The notes below the pieces were generated by a model. That model was given only the letters and a program-made list of their open reading frames with translations, made no database searches and had not been told where the DNA came from. Position numbers and translations under genes: made by a program. A stretch of DNA of 5,435 nt from Acidobacteriota bacterium (GTDB taxonomy: Bacteria; Acidobacteriota; Terriglobia; Terriglobales; Acidobacteriaceae): positions 1 through 5,435 of the forward strand of contig JAJZFE010000479.1 of NCBI GenBank assembly GCA_021798655.1, in the 5' to 3' direction. Shown piece after piece: positions 4,781 through 5,435 of the stretch. How positions within the stretch are numbered: the stretch's first letter is position 1; every line of letters begins with the position of its first letter.

Positions 4781-5435
4781 CTAATCCGTATCCTTGTCAT
4801 CCACCACAAGAATCTGCAGGCACAGCGGCTCCTCCACCATGAACTCCATCTCCGCCATCTCGGCCACCGCCTTCCCCAGCGTCACGCTGCTGCACGGCTC
4901 GGTCGTCACCACAAACGGCAGCCGCGCCGCCGCATGGCCGTGGTGCTGCACAATCGAGTCGATGTTCACCTGGTGCCGCGCCAGCGCGCCTGCAATCGCT
5001 GCCACGATCCCCGGCTGGTCCGCCACCACAAACCGCAGGTAGTGCGGCGCAACTACATCGCCCGACACCGCCACCTTCTTCGCCGGCAGCCGCACCTGCA
5101 CGCTCTGCTCCACCACGCAGCGCACGTCGCTCATCACCGCCACCGCCGTCGGATGACCGCCCGCGCCATGCCCGCTGAACACCACATCGCCGCCAAACCG
5201 TCCGCTGGTCACCACCATGTTCTGCGTGCCGTGGCTGAACGCGATCGGCGACGTCTTCGGCACCAGCATCGGCCCCACGCGCGCGCTCACTCCCGCCGCG
5301 CTCAGCGATGCCTGCGCCACCTGCCGCACCGTGCACCCCAGCTCCTTCGCATACGCAAAGTCCACCGCCGAGATCGTCGCAATCGTCTGCGCCGGAACCT
5401 CCTCCGGATTGATCTCCGCCAGCAGCGCCAGCCGC
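4781..5435 (-). CDS. hom: Homoserine dehydrogenase, C-terminal part with ACT domain (5' partial)
   Basis: This enzyme reduces aspartate semialdehyde to homoserine with NAD(P)H, the branch point to threonine and methionine. The window holds the last 217 codons; the Rossmann domain and the start lie beyond the right edge, and the frame is open to 5434. Visible from the left of the fragment are the end of the catalytic domain (RLALLAE, then TISAVDFAYAKELGC), the dimerisation and substrate part with GTQNMVV (69-75) and SGHGAGGHPTAVAVMSD (87-103), and a C-terminal ACT domain (about 131-205: YLRFVVADQPGIVAAIAGAL, NIDSIVQ) that usually mediates threonine feedback. The stop is TAG at 4781-4783. It converges with the SnoaL-like gene across 50 bases without a strong terminator. 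A single ACT and no kinase-like sequence in view favour a stand-alone enzyme. The segment LLAEINPEEVP seems shorter than the usual family sequence there. Confidence 0.93.
   Translation of the reverse strand, partial: RLALLAEINPEEVPAQTIATISAVDFAYAKELGCTVRQVAQASLSAAGVSARVGPMLVPKTSPIAFSHGTQNMVVTSGRFGGDVVFSGHGAGGHPTAVAVMSDVRCVVEQSVQVRLPAKKVAVSGDVVAPHYLRFVVADQPGIVAAIAGALARHQVNIDSIVQHHGHAAARLPFVVTTEPCSSVTLGKAVAEMAEMEFMVEEPLCLQILVVDDKDTD

Noticed and set aside
4797..5336. Alternative minus-strand frame in the homoserine dehydrogenase region
   Set aside because: Gly/Ala/Arg-rich shadow of the true frame, which shows clear dehydrogenase and ACT-domain motifs.

Overview
The window looks like a piece of a GC-rich bacterial chromosome. 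The strong preference for C-ending codons, a secreted GH27 alpha-galactosidase, a CysO/MoeZ-like sulfur-carrier pair and a homoserine dehydrogenase whose sequence style suggests Acidobacteriota together point to the Terriglobia (Granulicella/Terriglobus/Edaphobacter type). This placement is an inference from gene content and base composition; there is no rRNA or other marker in the window to prove it.

Layout: (1) positions 3-125 hold the last 40 codons of an unidentified plus-strand gene. (2) After a 126-base gap containing a 9-bp inverted repeat comes a plus-strand gene (252-1088) for a six-helix membrane protein with a HEALGH motif and the downstream Asn and Gly-Asp pattern of M50/site-2-protease-like proteins. 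(3) A 117-base gap with a perfect 16-bp palindrome leads into a MoaD/ThiS-fold sulfur carrier (1206-1514) that most resembles mycobacterial CysO. Unusually, its Gly-Gly is followed by a ten-residue tail with four cysteines. (4) A secreted GH27 alpha-galactosidase lies on the minus strand (1552-2742). (5) A divergent intergenic region precedes a plus-strand E1-like adenylyltransferase with a C-terminal rhodanese domain (2899-4119, MoeZ/MoeBR type), the expected activator and sulfurtransferase for the carrier. (6) A 221-base spacer holds a long near-perfect inverted repeat, a smaller hairpin and CTCTGCG-type tandem repeats. (7) A small SnoaL/DUF4440-like protein (4341-4730) follows. (8) The minus-strand 3' part of homoserine dehydrogenase with its C-terminal ACT domain (4781-5435) runs off the right edge.

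How the genes relate: the carrier and the MoeZ-like enzyme form a plausible protein-thiocarboxylate system: adenylation of the carrier's C-terminal glycine, then sulfur transfer through the rhodanese cysteine. In mycobacteria the equivalent pair feeds sulfide to CysM for cysteine synthesis; in other bacteria related carriers serve homocysteine, thiamine or molybdopterin. Homoserine dehydrogenase makes the precursor of methionine and threonine, so its proximity is suggestive, but it is on the opposite strand and no operon is visible. The carrier's encoded tail would have to be removed before activation, and no JAMM-type protease is in the window. The alpha-galactosidase sits between the two sulfur genes on the other strand and seems functionally unrelated.

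No rRNA, tRNA, CRISPR array, transposase or phage gene was seen.
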